From NCBI GenBank assembly GCA_013205605.1, contig JABMMK010000376.1, positions 1 to 14,563 of the forward strand: a DNA stretch of 14,563 nucleotides, in the 5' to 3' direction. The translations under genes and the position numbers were made by a program. The stretch comes from Cytophagales bacterium (lineage in GTDB: Bacteria > Bacteroidota > Bacteroidia > Cytophagales > Spirosomataceae). Shown piece by piece: positions 12,539 to 14,563 of this stretch. The notes beneath the pieces are model-generated. The model searched no databases, was not told the origin of the DNA, and saw only the letters and a program-made list of their open reading frames with translations. Every line of letters begins with the position of its first letter. Position 1 is the first letter of the stretch.

Positions 12539-14563
12539 TTAATCTGCTCTCCTCGGATCTACTCGCCAGCCTAATTTCCTCAAAGCCTGCACCCGTAAAC
12601 TACGGTGTTCAAACTCTTCCATGACCACACCTTTCATCCAATAAACCCCGCCTCCACGGAAAGAATACTGTTTTAAGTCAGAAGGAAAATGTAAGGTGTC
12701 AAAAAACTCGCCCCGAACATCCACAAAATAACCAAAATACATACGCTCCCCCGCCTTCGTGCGAGTCGGCTTAAGCGTCACTAAATACCCCAATATATCC
12801 CCACGTTCATAACATAAATCAGCATTCAATAATGTTTCAGGGAGTTCGTCCACCAAGTCAAAGGGAGAACAGAGCGGAAATCCCAAAATCTCCCACTGGT
12901 CAAATGCATCCTCAATCTCATCGTGCACCAACTCCGGCAATATCCCTAAATCAGAAGAATCATCCGCAAACATCTCCATGGAAACCACCTGAGACACCTT
13001 TCCCTGAAAACGAGCATGAGCTTCCCATAGCAAAGGTTTCTTGCCGACACCCAAATTTCTAAAAGCCCCCACTCGGATCAATAAAATCGCCTGTTCCAAA
13101 CCTAATGAAACTCGGTGAACAAAATCATCCCAAGATCGAAATGGCCCTAATTGACCCCTAGAGGCAATTAAATCCTGAATGACACGCTTCTCAAGGCCTT
13201 TGACATGTACCCAACCTAAGCTAATCACAGAACCCCGAATACTGGTCAAATACCCACTCTCATTAATCTCGGGCGCCTCCACCTGCGCGCCACAGCGCCT
13301 AGCCTCATGTACATAAAATTCGGTCCGGTAAAATCCCCCAAAATTATTGATCACCGCCACCATAAATTCCAAGGGATAATAAGTCTTCAGATACAGACTT
13401 TGGTAACTCTCCACGGCAAATGAAGCCGAATGTGCCTTGGAAAAACTATATCCGGAAAAACTTTCCATCTGCCTCCACACTTCGCTGGCGACGGCCAACT
13501 CATACCCTTTGTCCGCACAATTCACGAAAAAAGCCTCCCGTATTCGATCGAATTCAGCCCGAGAACGGTACTTGCCCGACATCCCTCGCCTCAGCACATC
13601 CGCCTCCGCCAAACTTAAACCCGCAAAATAATGCGCCACCTTAATCACATCCTCTTGGTATACCATCACCCCATACGTTTCTTTCATTAATTCCCCCATC
13701 AAAGGATGGACAGGTTCATAGGAATCCGGCGCATGAAAACGCTCAATATAGGCCTTCATCATCCCTGAAGAAGCCACACCCGGACGAATAATCGACGAGG
13801 CCGCCACCAGCGTCAAATAATCCTGACACCTTAATTTTTTCAGAAGTTGGCGCATCGCAGGCGACTCAATATAAAAACAACCCATGGTTTCGTGGCGCAT
13901 CAACTGCCTCCTGACTTGTTCATCGCGCATAAAATCCTGCACGCGGTGAATGTCCACATCTTGGCCTCGATTAGCCCGAATGATATCCACCGATTCTTTA
14001 ATGTGCCCTAAGCCTCTTTGAGACAATATATCAAACTTCGCAAAACCAATCTCCTCCGCCACATGCATATCAAATTGGCAAATAGGAAAGCCTTTTGGCA
14101 TAGGCTCCAAGGCAGTATAATGAGCCAAGGGATGCTCCGAAATCAAAATTCCCCCCGCATGAATGCTCAAATAATTAGGAAAATCAAGCAACAAACTTCC
14201 ATACTTAACAATCAAACGCTGAACTTCCGAACCCACCTCGCGCATCGCAGCCGCCGGATCAAGCCAAGCATCCACCTCCGCTTTGGGTAAACCAAAAACC
14301 TTCGCCAATTCTCGGTAAATCGATTTATCCCGAAAAGTTACATAGGTCGCCAACAAACACACATATTTAGCCCCATAGCGCTTAAAAATATAATCAATAA
14401 TATCATCCCGCTCATCCCACGAAAAATCAATGTCAAAATCAGGAGGACTAGTCCGATGTGGATTAATAAATCGCTCAAAATATAAATCCAAATCCACCGG
14501 ATCCACATCCGTAATCCCCAAACAATAAGCCACAATTGAATTAGCCCCCGAACCCCGGCCCAC
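12539..14563 (-). CDS. DNA polymerase III alpha-subunit, DnaE2 (error-prone) type, C-terminal two thirds
   Basis: C-family replicative-type polymerase; 674 codons are in the window and the gene runs off the right edge, where GTG is an internal valine of VGRGSGANS. The N-terminal PHP domain lies outside. Visible parts are the palm motif PPDFDIDFSWDERDD (40-54) with the catalytic aspartates, SIHAGGILIS and IIRPG (fingers region), GVMVYQEDVIKVA, GYSFSKAHSASFA, and NFGGFYRTEFYVHEARRCGAQVEAPEIN, whose GFY...Y...EARR pattern resembles DnaE2 more than DnaE1. The C-terminal tail (DILGYLVTLKPTRTKAG...) looks like a shortened OB-fold region. DnaE2/ImuC enzymes act in SOS mutagenic bypass with ImuA and ImuB, usually encoded upstream, which here would be beyond 14563. 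Polymerase family is certain; the DnaE2 assignment is moderately supported. Confidence 0.85.
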   Translation of the reverse strand: MGRGSGANSIVAYCLGITDVDPVDLDLYFERFINPHRTSPPDFDIDFSWDERDDIIDYIFKRYGAKYVCLLATYVTFRDKSIYRELAKVFGLPKAEVDAWLDPAAAMREVGSEVQRLIVKYGSLLLDFPNYLSIHAGGILISEHPLAHYTALEPMPKGFPICQFDMHVAEEIGFAKFDILSQRGLGHIKESVDIIRANRGQDVDIHRVQDFMRDEQVRRQLMRHETMGCFYIESPAMRQLLKKLRCQDYLTLVAASSIIRPGVASSGMMKAYIERFHAPDSYEPVHPLMGELMKETYGVMVYQEDVIKVAHYFAGLSLAEADVLRRGMSGKYRSRAEFDRIREAFFVNCADKGYELAVASEVWRQMESFSGYSFSKAHSASFAVESYQSLYLKTYYPLEFMVAVINNFGGFYRTEFYVHEARRCGAQVEAPEINESGYLTSIRGSVISLGWVHVKGLEKRVIQDLIASRGQLGPFRSWDDFVHRVSLGLEQAILLIRVGAFRNLGVGKKPLLWEAHARFQGKVSQVVSMEMFADDSSDLGILPELVHDEIEDAFDQWEILGFPLCSPFDLVDELPETLLNADLCYERGDILGYLVTLKPTRTKAGERMYFGYFVDVRGEFFDTLHFPSDLKQYSFRGGGVYWMKGVVMEEFEHRSLRVQALRKLGWRVDPRRAD

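Noticed and set aside
13420..13644. Three overlapping + strand frames opposite the polymerase gene
   Set aside because: They are antisense shadows of a well-conserved DnaE coding region and have no recognisable motifs.

Overview
The window reads as a chromosomal piece of a Bacteroidota bacterium, probably a Cytophagales-like freshwater or soil lineage (inference). The evidence is A/T-rich DNA, gene leaders without clear Shine-Dalgarno sequences, several TAnnTTTG-type -7 boxes of the Bacteroidota sigma factor, and a glycosidase ending in a type IX secretion (Por) tail. Both edges cut genes: a Gfo/Idh/MocA oxidoreductase at the left and a DnaE2-like DNA polymerase at the right.

Left part (1-5536, + strand): the oxidoreductase is followed by a Crp/Fnr-type regulator. 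Then comes a sulfur-handling operon made of a TauE/SafE permease, an MBL-fold persulfide-dioxygenase-like protein fused to two rhodanese domains, and two YeeE/YedE-type transporter proteins. A small muconolactone-isomerase-like gene broken by a one-base frameshift follows. The second half of the sulfur cluster lies at 9193-11514. On the - strand are a TsdA-type diheme thiosulfate dehydrogenase and a secreted DsrE-like protein. Divergent on the + strand are a single-domain rhodanese and a thioredoxin. Read together, the genes suggest thiosulfate oxidation outside the cytoplasmic membrane, import or export of sulfur anions, and sulfane-sulfur and thiol handling in the cytoplasm.

Middle part (about 5617-9189): this looks like an insertion that splits the sulfur cluster. 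It carries mscL, a higBA toxin-antitoxin pair flanked by two related attC-like repeat elements, and a secreted GH5 endoglucanase-like gene that is visibly more A/T-rich than its surroundings. It is bracketed by a direct repeat of 49 bp with one mismatch. That repeat is the 3' end of tsdA; the left copy is an orphan remnant of about 19 codons with an internal deletion. Recombination between the two copies would remove 3622 bp and bring the two sulfur blocks together again.

Right part: nine tandem 39-bp repeats, many able to form an 8-bp hairpin, lie between thioredoxin and a convergent lipoprotein MsrB. The last repeat runs into msrB and supplies its stop codon. A degenerate relative of the repeat lies at about 4050-4115. 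The window ends inside the DnaE2-like gene. No tRNA, rRNA, CRISPR array or transposase was seen.
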